Program-made: the position numbers and the translations under genes
Source of the DNA: an uncultured Glaciecola sp.
GTDB taxonomy: Bacteria > Pseudomonadota > Gammaproteobacteria > Enterobacterales > Alteromonadaceae
Assembly (NCBI GenBank): GCA_947496235.1
Contig: CANMCE010000003.1
Coordinates: 186,001-250,000, forward strand
Direction: 5' to 3'
Length of the DNA: 64,000 nucleotides
Shown here: piece by piece, positions 46,236 to 55,674 of the stretch
How the letters are laid out: the number at the start of each line of letters is the position of its first letter
How positions within the stretch are numbered: position 1 is the first letter of the stretch
The notes under the pieces: model-generated
What the model was told of the DNA's origin: nothing
What the model saw: the letters and a program-made list of their open reading frames with translations, nothing else
Databases searched by the model: none

Positions 46236-47360
46236 TTACCTCTTTCGAATCAACAAACTACCGATGGAATAACCAGCGCCAAAAGAGCATAGAATGCCAT
46301 AGTCGCCAGCTTTCAAATCTTGATGATGCAAAATAAAGGCGATAACAGAACCTGCAGACGCTGTATTTGCATACCGGTCCAACACAATGGGCGCTTCCTC
46401 TAGAGATGCATCTCTGCCTAACAATCGCTTACTTATCAATAAATTCATATTGATATTCGCCTGATGTAACCACCACCTTGTGAGGTTTTCTGGCCCGAGC
46501 TCATGAGCTTGTAGATGATCCACTATGTGTTGCGCAGCCATTGGACAGACTTCTTTGAAAACTTTTCTTCCTTCTTGATGAAAGAGTTTATCGGCTGCAT
46601 ATGGATCTTCATCAGTGGCATGGGTCATATAGCCAAAATTTGAACGAATATTATTCGAAAATTTTGTCACTGCTTTGGTCGACAATATATCAAAAGCGTG
46701 ATCACTAGTGACTGTCTCTTGGGCTTCAATGATAGTCGCAGTGGCCACATCACCGAAAATAAAATGACTATCTCTATCTTTGTAATTTACTTGAGGTGAT
46801 ACTAATTCTGGGTTAATGACTAGTACCGCTTTGGCCGTGCCAGCGGCAACCATTTCGTAAGCTCGATGCATACCAAAGGTAGCAGCTGAACATGCTACTA
46901 ACATGTCAAAACCAAAACCATCAATACCTAAGGCTTCCTGAACTTCTATTGCTATTGCAGGATATGAGCGTTGTGTGTAGGCACAAGACACAATGACGGC
47001 ATCAATGTCGTTGGCAGTTTTATTTGCCGATGCCATTGCAGCTTTCGCCGCCTTAATGGCAATTTCCGCTTGATGTGAAATTTCGTCGTCTGAACGCGGC
47101 TTTATATCTGGACGCATTCGATGAATATCTAATACCCCATCTTTGCAATAAACATAACGACTTTTTATACCCGACGCTTTTTCCACAAACTCAGCAGAAG
47201 AATGCGGTTTTGCCTCCATTTCGCCTTTAGCGATTTCTGCTTCATAGTTTTGATTATGCCAGTCTGCATAGGCGTTGTAGGAATCGATAAGTTCTTGATT
47301 TGATATACTATGCTCTGGTGTCCAAAGCCCTGACCCACTGAGCACAATTTGTTTTGTCAT
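46236..47360 (-). CDS. Beta-ketoacyl-ACP synthase III-like enzyme
   Basis: A 374-residue thiolase-fold ketosynthase of the FabH family. The catalytic triad is visible: Cys157 in MLVACSAATFGMH, His in WWLHQANINMN and Asn in RYANTASAGSV. Compared with E. coli FabH (317) it has an insertion near residues 35-75. Such longer FabH-like proteins are widespread in marine gammaproteobacteria, and a role in initiating fatty-acid or related acyl chains is likely, but the acyl substrate cannot be read from sequence. It is cotranscribed with prsK and prsR by spacing. Confidence 0.87.
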   Translation of the reverse strand: MTKQIVLSGSGLWTPEHSISNQELIDSYNAYADWHNQNYEAEIAKGEMEAKPHSSAEFVEKASGIKSRYVYCKDGVLDIHRMRPDIKPRSDDEISHQAEIAIKAAKAAMASANKTANDIDAVIVSCAYTQRSYPAIAIEVQEALGIDGFGFDMLVACSAATFGMHRAYEMVAAGTAKAVLVINPELVSPQVNYKDRDSHFIFGDVATATIIEAQETVTSDHAFDILSTKAVTKFSNNIRSNFGYMTHATDEDPYAADKLFHQEGRKVFKEVCPMAAQHIVDHLQAHELGPENLTRWWLHQANINMNLLISKRLLGRDASLEEAPIVLDRYANTASAGSVIAFILHHQDLKAGDYGILCSFGAGYSIGSLLIRKR

Positions 47361-47486
47361 TTTAAACTCTTACTATTATTTTAACTGTGACAATAGTAGT
47401 GCCTGACGATGCAATGTTCAATAAAACATGAAGCCCTTATTGCATTTAATGCCCAAACTTGGGGCAAGATGAAGAGCAAGTATTTG

Positions 47487-48395
47487 TTATAACTCTTTAG
47501 GATCCGGCATCAAGGGCGCAATTAATTTTGCAATTGCCCTAAATAATTGCACTCTTGTGGTTCCATTTCGCCACACCAAACCAATTTCTCGGAAAGCTTC
47601 CTGTTCTGCCGGCAAAGCAATCACATCTGTACCGGTTAAAATACCTTTTTTGAGGGCCATGGCAGGAATAAAAGTGTAGCCTAGTCCGCTATTTACTAAG
47701 GAAACCAAGGTATGCAGACTGCTGGCTTTTAAACTACTTACTTGAGATTTATGTGCTAGCCCACAAGCAGATACTGCATGTTCAGTTAAGCAATGTTCTT
47801 TCTGCAATAAGAAAATACTTTCATTTGGCAACTCATCAATACTGACATGATTTTTTAATGCCACAGCCGCGGTTTTATTGGTCACTAGATGAAAAGCATC
47901 TGTACCCACGACTAACTGCTTACAACCTGGAGTTTTCATCGGTAGCGCGAGAATAAGTAAATCCAATTCACCATCAGATAAGCGTTCCAACAAGTTGTCT
48001 GTGGTGTCTTCACTGAGCTGAAGTTCAATGTTAGGCAAGTGCGTTGCCATTTGACGGATTAAGGATTCAAACACAAAGGGCGCTATGGTGGGTATAGCAC
48101 CTAATCGTAAACTTCCGCTTTTCCAATCTCCAGCAGATTCAGCAAAGCTTGTCCATTCTTGGGCATTACTGAGTAATTGCTTTGATTTTTCAACCATGGC
48201 TTCGCCAAAGTCGGTAAACACAAAAGATTTATGATCCCGTTCTAAGAGTTGATGTCCTAAAGTATCTTCGAGATTTTGAATGGCTGTGCTTAGGGTCGAT
48301 TGGCTTACATTACATTTTTGAGCAGCCCGTAAAAAATGCTGCTCTTTATGCAATACGATGAGGTAATACAAATGCTTTAAATTTGGAAATCGCAT
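47487..48395 (-). CDS. oxyR: OxyR-like LysR-family peroxide regulator
   Basis: A 302-residue LysR-type regulator. The N-terminal helix-turn-helix is FLRAAQKCNVSQSTLSTAIQ. In the effector domain, HCLTEHAVSAC places Cys202 and Cys211 with the same C-x8-C spacing as Cys199 and Cys208 of E. coli OxyR, and the following SLHTLVSLVNSGLGYTFIPA also matches. Overall identity with E. coli OxyR is modest, so it could be a paralogue, but the redox pair is present. It is 46 bp after the pit gene and 126 bp before the ketosynthase gene on the same strand. Confidence 0.78.
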   Translation of the reverse strand: MRFPNLKHLYYLIVLHKEQHFLRAAQKCNVSQSTLSTAIQNLEDTLGHQLLERDHKSFVFTDFGEAMVEKSKQLLSNAQEWTSFAESAGDWKSGSLRLGAIPTIAPFVFESLIRQMATHLPNIELQLSEDTTDNLLERLSDGELDLLILALPMKTPGCKQLVVGTDAFHLVTNKTAAVALKNHVSIDELPNESIFLLQKEHCLTEHAVSACGLAHKSQVSSLKASSLHTLVSLVNSGLGYTFIPAMALKKGILTGTDVIALPAEQEAFREIGLVWRNGTTRVQLFRAIAKLIAPLMPDPKEL

Positions 48396-48441
48396 AAGTT
48401 AATCTTTAGTTAATCTGATTATAGATATACCAAATTAACGC

Positions 48442-49734
48442 TTAAACACCAAATATAAACGACAATATGTAGAAAATAATAATAGATAACGCTGCGCCTG
48501 CAGGTAAGGTAATTACCCATGAAGTAATAATGGTTCTAATTACTTTCCCGTCTACCGCCGAAACACCTTGTGCAATACCAACACCAAGTACCGCACCCAC
48601 TAGCGTCTGAGTAGTCGAAATAGGCAATCCTGTGCCAGATGCCACCAATACCGTAGTTGCCGCTGAAAGTTCTGCAGCAAAACCTCTAGATGGCGTTAAA
48701 TGGGTAATTTTAGAACCAATGGTGGCCATCACTCTATGACCAAACATCGCAAGACCAAGCACTATGCCGATACCGCCTAAAGGTAGGATCCACCATGCAA
48801 GAGGGGAATTATCTAAAATAGCACCATCATTGGATACAACACTTACAACAGCGGCTAATGGCCCAATGGCATTTGCAACGTCATTTGATCCATGAGCAAA
48901 AGCCATACAACAAGCGGTTAGTACCATTAACACTGCGAACACTTTTTCAATGCGGGCATTTTGCTGTTCGGGCGTCATATGGTCGATAGCGTCATCAGAA
49001 GGAAGATGTCCTTGGTTGACTTTACGAATGAGGAAAAAACCAATGATACCGACGAGCACACCTATACCAATCGCCAACATATAGCCTTGATCAGATGGTA
49101 AATTCAGTCCGACGTGTTTTAACCCTTTTTTAATGGTAACCAACGACATAATAAAACCAGCCAAGCCCATGTACACAGGAACATAACGGTTTGCATAAGC
49201 TAGAGGGTGGTCACGATCGAATATTAACTTTTTCGCACTGATAAAGATACAAATGGCAATAATGCCTGAAATTGCAGGTGTGATGATCCAACTTCCAACA
49301 ATTTCTAAAATTTTGCCCCATTCTACCGCGTTAGCGCTTATCCCTACGGCGGTAAAACCTACAATGGCACCTATGATTGAATGTGTTGTAGAAACCGGCC
49401 ATCCTTGAAAGGATGCTACCACCAGCCATATACCGGCAGCTAATAGAGAAGAGATCATCCCTATTACAAGTAAATGCGGAACCTCTTCAAAGTAACCACT
49501 GTCCACTATACCTTTGCGGATAGTCGAGGTCACTTCTCCACCAGCGAGATAGGCACCAGCAAACTCAAACACCATAGCAATGAGTATTGCTTGTTTTAGC
49601 GTAACGGCTTTAGCACCTACAGAGGTGCCCATAGCGTTTGCGACGTCATTTGCGCCTATGCCCCACGCCATTATTAACCCAAAAATAGCCGCTAGCATAA
49701 CCAACAACAGGCTATAACTTGATAAAATATCCAT
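48442..49734 (-). CDS. Inorganic phosphate transporter, PiT family
   Basis: A 430-residue secondary phosphate transporter of the Pit family with the duplicated signature GANDVANAMGTSVGAKAVT (about 27-45) and GSNDVANAIGPLAA (about 280-293). Ten to twelve membrane helices are seen. It takes up phosphate, probably as metal-phosphate with protons or sodium ions. It lies 126 bp downstream of phoU on the same strand and has a promoter of its own. The DUF47 partner often linked to Pit transporters is not present. Confidence 0.93.
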   Translation of the reverse strand: MDILSSYSLLLVMLAAIFGLIMAWGIGANDVANAMGTSVGAKAVTLKQAILIAMVFEFAGAYLAGGEVTSTIRKGIVDSGYFEEVPHLLVIGMISSLLAAGIWLVVASFQGWPVSTTHSIIGAIVGFTAVGISANAVEWGKILEIVGSWIITPAISGIIAICIFISAKKLIFDRDHPLAYANRYVPVYMGLAGFIMSLVTIKKGLKHVGLNLPSDQGYMLAIGIGVLVGIIGFFLIRKVNQGHLPSDDAIDHMTPEQQNARIEKVFAVLMVLTACCMAFAHGSNDVANAIGPLAAVVSVVSNDGAILDNSPLAWWILPLGGIGIVLGLAMFGHRVMATIGSKITHLTPSRGFAAELSAATTVLVASGTGLPISTTQTLVGAVLGVGIAQGVSAVDGKVIRTIITSWVITLPAGAALSIIIFYILSFIFGV

Positions 49735-49783
49735 TAAAAACGTGGCCTATAGACTTGCGAGAATTATCAAATAAAGTGAGCGC

Positions 49784-49812
49784 AATATAAACGTTTACGC
49801 TCTAGTTGACAA
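49784..49812 (-). promoter_or_regulatory. Candidate sigma-70 promoter of the pit gene
   Basis: On the minus strand TTGTCA (49807-49812) and TATATT (49784-49789) are 17 bp apart, about 50 bp before the pit ATG. A GAGCG/CGCTC inverted repeat (49778-49782 and 49798-49802) overlaps the -10 region and might be an operator. Confidence 0.6.
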
Positions 49813-49860
49813 CACAACCAAATATTAAATTTTTATGTAACTGTAATAACGTCGGAAAAA

Positions 49861-50574
49861 TTACTTCAGTAATTTCTTAATTGTCTTTTTCATAGACGCA
49901 TTTTTAAGGTTCTTACCATGCGTCAGGTAGATGACGTATTCGCAAATATTCTTGCATCGATCACCAATACGCTCAAAGGCTCTAACTGACCATAAAACAT
50001 CCAACCAGCGGTTAATATCTTCAGGATTAGATTGAATTTCAGACGCCGTTTGTTCCAACAACTTCTTATACATTTTATCGATTTCATTATCTTGCTGATG
50101 GGCAAGTATGGCCGCCTTATCATCTTGGCGAGCAAAGGCATCTAGGGTCGAACGCATCATATGCACTAGGCGATTGCCTATATCAATAATACCGGCTCTA
50201 ACCATTTCTGATTCAGGCATTTGCTCAGACGAAATCAGTCTTGCTACTCTAGCAACTTCATCGCCGATACGTTCTAAATCGGTAGAGGTCTTCGCCACTG
50301 TCATGACCAATCGCAAATCACCCGCAGTTGGGTTACGCTTAGCAATGATGCGCATACACTCTTGCTCAACTTGAAATTCCATGGCGTCTACTTTGGTGTC
50401 ATTTAAGCTCACCCGTTCCGCTAAATTTGGAATCTTTTCTTCGATGGACACCAAGGTATTGACAATTTGTTGCTCAATCACACCGCCCATAGTCAACACG
50501 GAATGTTTTAGCGTTTCTAATTCCTGATTATATTTGGCTGATATATGGGTATCTAGTTGTAATGGCTTGCGCAT
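49861..50574 (-). CDS. phoU: Phosphate signalling protein PhoU
   Basis: PhoU links the Pst transporter to the PhoR/PhoB system and prevents Pho induction when phosphate is ample. The 237-residue helical protein has two three-helix repeats with metal-binding motifs seen as DLERIGDEVARVA (about 99-111) and FERIGDRCKNICEY (about 201-214). Its start lies 17 bp after pstB. The basic C terminus resembles that of other gammaproteobacterial PhoU proteins. Confidence 0.97.
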   Translation of the reverse strand: MRKPLQLDTHISAKYNQELETLKHSVLTMGGVIEQQIVNTLVSIEEKIPNLAERVSLNDTKVDAMEFQVEQECMRIIAKRNPTAGDLRLVMTVAKTSTDLERIGDEVARVARLISSEQMPESEMVRAGIIDIGNRLVHMMRSTLDAFARQDDKAAILAHQQDNEIDKMYKKLLEQTASEIQSNPEDINRWLDVLWSVRAFERIGDRCKNICEYVIYLTHGKNLKNASMKKTIKKLLK

Positions 50575-50591
50575 TTTAATCTACTCTACAA

Positions 50592-51398
50592 TTAGCCATA
50601 TCGGCCGGTAATATAATCTTCTGTCTGCTGCTTAGCAGGCATGGTAAATAATGAATCGCTGTCTGAAAACTCGATTAATTCTCCCTGATGCATAAAAGCA
50701 GCATAATCAGAAACCCTGGCCGCTTGTTGCATATTATGTGTCACAATTACAATGGTACAATGTTTGGCTAATTCACTAATCAGCTCTTCAATATAAAGCG
50801 TGGTAAGAGGATCAAGAGCAGATGTAGGCTCATCAAGCAACAAAATTTCTGGCGCGAGCGCCAGTGCTCTTGCGATCATTAAACGTTGCTGTTGCCCACC
50901 AGAGAGAAGTAATGCCGAATCGAATAGTCGATCTCTAACTTCGTTCCATAATGCAGCTTGTTTGAGCGCATTTTCTACTGCGTCGTCGAGTACCCTGCGG
51001 CTTTTTTGTCCTTGGATACGCAAACCAAAACACACATTCTCGTAAATACTCATAGGAAAAGGATTGGGGGTTTGAAACACCATACCTACTTGAGTACGTA
51101 AATTTGCTGTCTGTTCTTTCTTATCGTACACATTACGATCACCAATCCACACTTCGCCTTGGCAACGGTGTTTTTTGTTGAGATCATTCATACGATTAAA
51201 GCTGTTCAGCAAAGTTGTTTTGCCACAACCACTCTGTCCTATGAGGGCGGTAATTCGATTTTTAGGAATGCGGATACTGATGTTGTTAAGTACTTTTTTA
51301 TTACTTAACCAAACGTTTAAATCCCTCACATCAATGCCAGCTTGGGCACGTGAAATTTCATCAACAGAAAGAATTTTTCGTTCAAACAACTTAAACAT
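50592..51398 (-). CDS. pstB: Phosphate ABC transporter ATPase
   Basis: PstB powers high-affinity phosphate import. The 268-residue protein has Walker [13 protein letters not shown], the PstB-typical [21 protein letters not shown], signature [17 protein letters not shown], Walker [13 protein letters not shown] and the H-loop [14 protein letters not shown]. It follows pstA with no gap, and precedes phoU. Confidence 0.97.
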   Translation of the reverse strand: MFKLFERKILSVDEISRAQAGIDVRDLNVWLSNKKVLNNISIRIPKNRITALIGQSGCGKTTLLNSFNRMNDLNKKHRCQGEVWIGDRNVYDKKEQTANLRTQVGMVFQTPNPFPMSIYENVCFGLRIQGQKSRRVLDDAVENALKQAALWNEVRDRLFDSALLLSGGQQQRLMIARALALAPEILLLDEPTSALDPLTTLYIEELISELAKHCTIVIVTHNMQQAARVSDYAAFMHQGELIEFSDSDSLFTMPAKQQTEDYITGRYG

Positions 51399-52943
51399 CT
51401 ATTTCTGGTTCCTTTCATATTTATCACGTAAACGCTTACGCACAATTACCGCTGTAATATTCAATAGAAATACAATCACCAACAATAACATACAAGATGC
51501 AAACATCATCGATGATGTTTGGCTATCTAACTGATTATGGAATGCCCCGTCATAAATAAACACACCTAAGTGCATAAATTGACGTTCTAAATGTAAAAAG
51601 GGAAACTCGCCATCCACTGGCAAATTCGGCGCAAATTTTACCGCTCCCACCAAAATAAGTGGCGCTACTTCACCAGCGGCCCTAGCAATAGCCAGAATAA
51701 TTCCGGTCAACAACCCTGGGCTTGCCATGGGTAAGACTACTTTTTGAATGGTTTCTAATTTAGTTGCCCCTAAGGCATAACTGCCCTCTCGTAGCCCCTG
51801 GGGTATTCGCCGCAAGCCTTCTTCAGCTGAGACTATTACTACGGGTAAAGTTAACAAGCCCATGGTTAAAGAGGCCCAAAGTAAGCCTGGTGTGCCAAAG
51901 GTCGGGGAAGGTAAATTATCATCGAACAACAAAGTATCAAGACTACCGCCAAGGGTGTAAACGAAGAAGCCAAGTCCGAAAACGCCGTACACCACTGAAG
52001 GAACTGCCGCCATATTGCTTATGCCGATGCGAATTAGCGCTGTAGTTTTATTATCAGGTGCGTATTCGTGCAAATAGATGGCAGCAATAATACCGAATGG
52101 CGCGACCACCAAAGTCATCAACAATACCATAAGCACAGTTCCGAAAATGGCAGGAAAAACGCCGCCAGAGGTGGCACCTTGCTTAGGCGTTTGCGCCAAA
52201 AAGGCCATCATTTTACTGAATGTGATGTAGATGCCATCGAAAAATCCAAGATCATTAGGAAAAATAATAGATTCCATGCTTGCCAAGGGTACTTGTCTCA
52301 AATTCCCATGGCTATCTACTAGTTCAATGGTATAGGCAGCTAATTGTTGATCAATACTATTTGAATAGGTTTGCCAGCGACTAAATTGTTGATATTTCTC
52401 TTGTAATGCAGGACTATCTTTGGCTACATCCTGTTGCAACAAGGTGGCGATATCTTGATGCAAGGGCTGTAAAATTGTACTTTGTACTTCCCCCAGCTCT
52501 GATTTCAATAATTCGGTGGTGGCGAGTAGATCATCTAAATTTTCTAAGTTTAAGGTATTGGATTCTGGTGAGGTTAAAGTTCGGACTTTCCCCAATATGC
52601 TTTCACCCAAATGAGTTTTAAGATGAACCACATCTGCTTCAGTCCTGACACTGACCTGAGGAATGTTTGCATTTTCAAATCTAAATTGCTTTTGAAATCT
52701 TGTTTGATATTCCTGAGCTAGCTCTTCTGCTGACAAATAACTAATTTCGTAATACTCTTCTTGTAAGGACTGAGGATAAGACAAGGTGACAGAATGTACT
52801 GCTGAAGGTAGAAAATATCTAGCGCCTTGCAAGCCTATAAACACCACCATTGCAAATAAAAAAATAAACAATATTGCCATGCATAAAATACTGATGGCCT
52901 CAACCATTGACTGTTTAAATTTAAAATAGTCTTGATTAACCAT
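51399..52943 (-). CDS. pstA: Phosphate ABC transporter permease PstA, with long periplasmic domain
   Basis: One of the two Pst permeases. At 514 residues it is far longer than E. coli PstA (296). A first membrane helix (about 15-38) is followed by a periplasmic region of some 200 residues with a coiled-coil part, then a standard permease domain (about 255-505) with the EAA-like motif SYALGATKLETIQKVVLPMASPG. Large PstA forms of this kind are usual in Vibrio, Shewanella and Alteromonas. Its start overlaps pstC by 8 bp. Confidence 0.94.
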   Translation of the reverse strand: MVNQDYFKFKQSMVEAISILCMAILFIFLFAMVVFIGLQGARYFLPSAVHSVTLSYPQSLQEEYYEISYLSAEELAQEYQTRFQKQFRFENANIPQVSVRTEADVVHLKTHLGESILGKVRTLTSPESNTLNLENLDDLLATTELLKSELGEVQSTILQPLHQDIATLLQQDVAKDSPALQEKYQQFSRWQTYSNSIDQQLAAYTIELVDSHGNLRQVPLASMESIIFPNDLGFFDGIYITFSKMMAFLAQTPKQGATSGGVFPAIFGTVLMVLLMTLVVAPFGIIAAIYLHEYAPDNKTTALIRIGISNMAAVPSVVYGVFGLGFFVYTLGGSLDTLLFDDNLPSPTFGTPGLLWASLTMGLLTLPVVIVSAEEGLRRIPQGLREGSYALGATKLETIQKVVLPMASPGLLTGIILAIARAAGEVAPLILVGAVKFAPNLPVDGEFPFLHLERQFMHLGVFIYDGAFHNQLDSQTSSMMFASCMLLLVIVFLLNITAVIVRKRLRDKYERNQK

Positions 52944-55074
52944 TGTTGTTTTTCCAACTAAGCCGATTTTTGAACATGGAGGCCAAGGTATTAATCACAA
53001 AAGTAAATGCAAATAAGATAGCAGCAGTTAAAAATAAAATATGGAAATGGGTGCTTCCTTGACTTGATTCTTGCAGTTCTATAGTTAAGTTTGATGTGAG
53101 CGAACGTAGGCCAGATAATAAATCCCAATCTGCTACTGGGGTATTTCCAGTGACCATCAAGACTATCATAGTTTCGCCGAAAGCCCGCCCAAAACCTAAC
53201 ATAATTGCAGAAATTATACTTGGCTGAGCTACAACCAAAACCACTCTAAACAAGGTTTGAACTTCTGTTGCACCTAGTGCAAAAGCCGCATGTTTGGCGC
53301 CATCTGGAACATCATGAATGGCATCGTCGACTAGTGTATAAATGGTAGGTGTGATGGCAATTCCTAAGGCCAAGGCGACTACTATTGAGCTTTTGGTCAA
53401 GGTGACACTGGTCATAATTTGGGTGAAAAGGCTTTCAGGTTGAGTCAGCAACAACGCCTGTAAACCTTGGGCTAGGCTAAAAAGAGCAAAAAGTGCCAAA
53501 GCAAAAAAGCCTGTCATTAGACAGATATAAAAGATAGATTGAGTGAAGTCTTCATGACGAGTTTTTATTGATGAATGTATGAAGATCATTGCCAAAAACA
53601 CCATGGGCATGCACAACAGCATCATTAGTAGCGCTAGCAACGATTTCTCAGCAAATGGCGCTAACCATACCGCAGCGATAAAACCAATAATGACGGCCGG
53701 AATGGCTTCTATCATTTCGATTGAGGGTTTGAGAATCGCACGGGTTTCATTACTGGCAAAAAACGCCGTAAATACAGCAGCACCTAAGCCTAAAGGCACA
53801 GCGACAAATAAGGAAAGTACAGACGCTTTTATGCTACCAATAATAAGTGGCACTAAGCTGAATTTAGCCTGATCATTACCATCCACAACACTGGTTTGCC
53901 AAATAAATCCCGGTGTTTCGTATCCAATGTATTGCACCTCAGAGAATAGGCTTTTCCAAGTCACTACGCCTTGCAGATTTTCGGGCAAATAAAACATGAT
54001 TTTATTCTCCCCCACTAAAATCACCCTGCTAGTGGAGGCAAAAATACCTGTTACTTTTGTACGCAAACTTTGTTTACTTACCAATTCAAACGTATTTGGG
54101 TTAAGCAGTAATAATTCATTCGTATCACTGATGAAATAGAGGGCGCCTGTATGTGGATCAAAATCCATATGAAGCACATTACCAACCTCTGCATTTTCAA
54201 ATCGGTTAAGTTGTTTAAAAATGAAGTTTCCTTGGTGATTCACTATGCCCCAAACAGAATAGCTATGCTGTTCGAATAAGAAAAAGCCTCTTTGATTCGT
54301 CATCGGAATAAGCGCTTGATTCGCGCCAAGCTCAACATTCTGTAGTAGGACCTGGGCATCATCATAAATAAGCACTTGCTCACCTGTTTTGATCAAATGC
54401 TGGTGATATTTGGCAAGCGGGAGATAAAATTGAGCGTCAGGGTAATCAAAAACTTCCGCCTCTTCTAACTGATTTATATCAAATTGGTAAACTCTTATCC
54501 CTTTATTCTGCCCTTTGGTCCAAAGGTGCACGCGCCCTTGAGTTAGGTTTGCTTGCCATTGTTGATTGTGGTCTGATTTTATGACACCCAAGATCAAAGA
54601 GGATAAATCGAAAGAAGTAAAACGAGTAGACTCAACCCGAGTCCCGGTTATGTTTAAACGGTAAAGCTCCACTAAGCCATTGGGTGAAATAACCACATAC
54701 CCATGATTAATCTCGCTACTCGCATCTAGCATCACCAATTCGCTATCACAGGTGACTCTGTGATGTGACAATTTTTCAACCTTGTCTTGTATTACCGAGG
54801 ACACCACTAGGGCGCAATTTTCTTGACTGTAAATAATAGTGCGTTCGGCACTTTCTCTTACCCCTATCACATCTGTCAATTCGGAAATAGAAACACTGGA
54901 CTGAAAGCTCAATTTTGGCGTATATAATAAGGGGACAGCGTTTGACAAGATATGTAAGATTAGCACTAAAAATGTAGCAAGCACTAACCAACCAAATCCC
55001 GTGAAAACACGAGCGGCTATGGCATTGTTACGGAATCGCACCTTGGCGTTGTGTGTTTTAAGCTTGCTTTGCAT
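52936..55074 (-). CDS. pstC: Phosphate ABC transporter permease PstC, with long periplasmic domain
   Basis: The other Pst permease, 712 residues against 319 in E. coli. One membrane helix (about 23-46) precedes a beta-rich periplasmic domain of about 350 residues, then the permease domain (about 415-705) with the motif HAAFALGATEVQTLFRVVLV. The periplasmic domain may form a propeller-like fold; that is a guess from its repeated strand pattern. It is first in the operon pstC-pstA-pstB-phoU. The phosphate-binding protein PstS is not encoded in the window. Confidence 0.93.
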   Translation of the reverse strand: MQSKLKTHNAKVRFRNNAIAARVFTGFGWLVLATFLVLILHILSNAVPLLYTPKLSFQSSVSISELTDVIGVRESAERTIIYSQENCALVVSSVIQDKVEKLSHHRVTCDSELVMLDASSEINHGYVVISPNGLVELYRLNITGTRVESTRFTSFDLSSLILGVIKSDHNQQWQANLTQGRVHLWTKGQNKGIRVYQFDINQLEEAEVFDYPDAQFYLPLAKYHQHLIKTGEQVLIYDDAQVLLQNVELGANQALIPMTNQRGFFLFEQHSYSVWGIVNHQGNFIFKQLNRFENAEVGNVLHMDFDPHTGALYFISDTNELLLLNPNTFELVSKQSLRTKVTGIFASTSRVILVGENKIMFYLPENLQGVVTWKSLFSEVQYIGYETPGFIWQTSVVDGNDQAKFSLVPLIIGSIKASVLSLFVAVPLGLGAAVFTAFFASNETRAILKPSIEMIEAIPAVIIGFIAAVWLAPFAEKSLLALLMMLLCMPMVFLAMIFIHSSIKTRHEDFTQSIFYICLMTGFFALALFALFSLAQGLQALLLTQPESLFTQIMTSVTLTKSSIVVALALGIAITPTIYTLVDDAIHDVPDGAKHAAFALGATEVQTLFRVVLVVAQPSIISAIMLGFGRAFGETMIVLMVTGNTPVADWDLLSGLRSLTSNLTIELQESSQGSTHFHILFLTAAILFAFTFVINTLASMFKNRLSWKNNNG

Positions 55075-55126
55075 GGAAGAATTTTAAATAATTTCATAAA
55101 GATGCAATCTTTCTGCGATAATAACA

Positions 55127-55143
55127 CAACAACTTGATGACAA
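55127..55143 (-). promoter_or_regulatory. Weak Pho-box-like sequence before pstC
   Basis: On the minus strand TTGTCATCAAGTTGTTG agrees with the E. coli PHO box CTGTCATAWAWCTGTCA at about 10 of 17 positions. It is 53-69 bp upstream of pstC in the 90-bp gap shared with the divergent gcvR-like gene. Only the first half-site is convincing. Confidence 0.3.
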
Positions 55144-55164
55144 AACTATTAAAAAGGTCAAAAA

Positions 55165-55662
55165 ATGCAAGCAATGGTACTTACCGTTATTGGTCGTGAC
55201 AAAGCAGGCTTAATTAATGAAATAGCAACCGCAGTCTCTGAATGCAAGGGAAATTGGCTCAGGAGTAGTTTCTGCCATCTTGCTGGTCAGTTTGCAGGTT
55301 TTGTTGAAGTTTTGTTAGAACAAGACATGCACAATGAATTGATTCGTAAATGTCACGCCATTGCCAATCTTCAAATCACACTAACGCCAGCCTCTGAACA
55401 TGTGGACACTCGCTCAAAACGCATCAGAATGACTGTCACAGGTAATGATAGGCAAGGCATAGTCAACGACATAACTACCACATTAAAAACGTTTTCGGTC
55501 AATATCCGAGAAATGGAAACCCGTTGTGAAAGTGCCGCAAACTGGGGAAGTCCTTTATTTAGTGCCAAATTGAACCTGCTTTGCGCAGATGAAGTTGAAG
55601 CAAGTGAATTAAAATCAGCGATAGAAGCCTTGGCTGATGATCTAATTGTTGAATTTGAATAA
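55165..55662 (+). CDS. GcvR-like protein with two ACT domains
   Basis: A 165-residue protein made of two ACT domains (about 4-75 and 88-163), as in GcvR, the co-regulator that blocks GcvA activation of glycine cleavage genes in E. coli. The DRQGIVNDITTTL and GRDKAGLINEIATAV stretches are the two ligand-loop regions. No glycine cleavage gene is nearby, so the target is unknown. It lies 12 bp before ppk on the same strand and diverges from pstC. Confidence 0.8.
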   Translation: MQAMVLTVIGRDKAGLINEIATAVSECKGNWLRSSFCHLAGQFAGFVEVLLEQDMHNELIRKCHAIANLQITLTPASEHVDTRSKRIRMTVTGNDRQGIVNDITTTLKTFSVNIREMETRCESAANWGSPLFSAKLNLLCADEVEASELKSAIEALADDLIVEFE

Positions 55663-55674
55663 TTTGAGGAAAAA

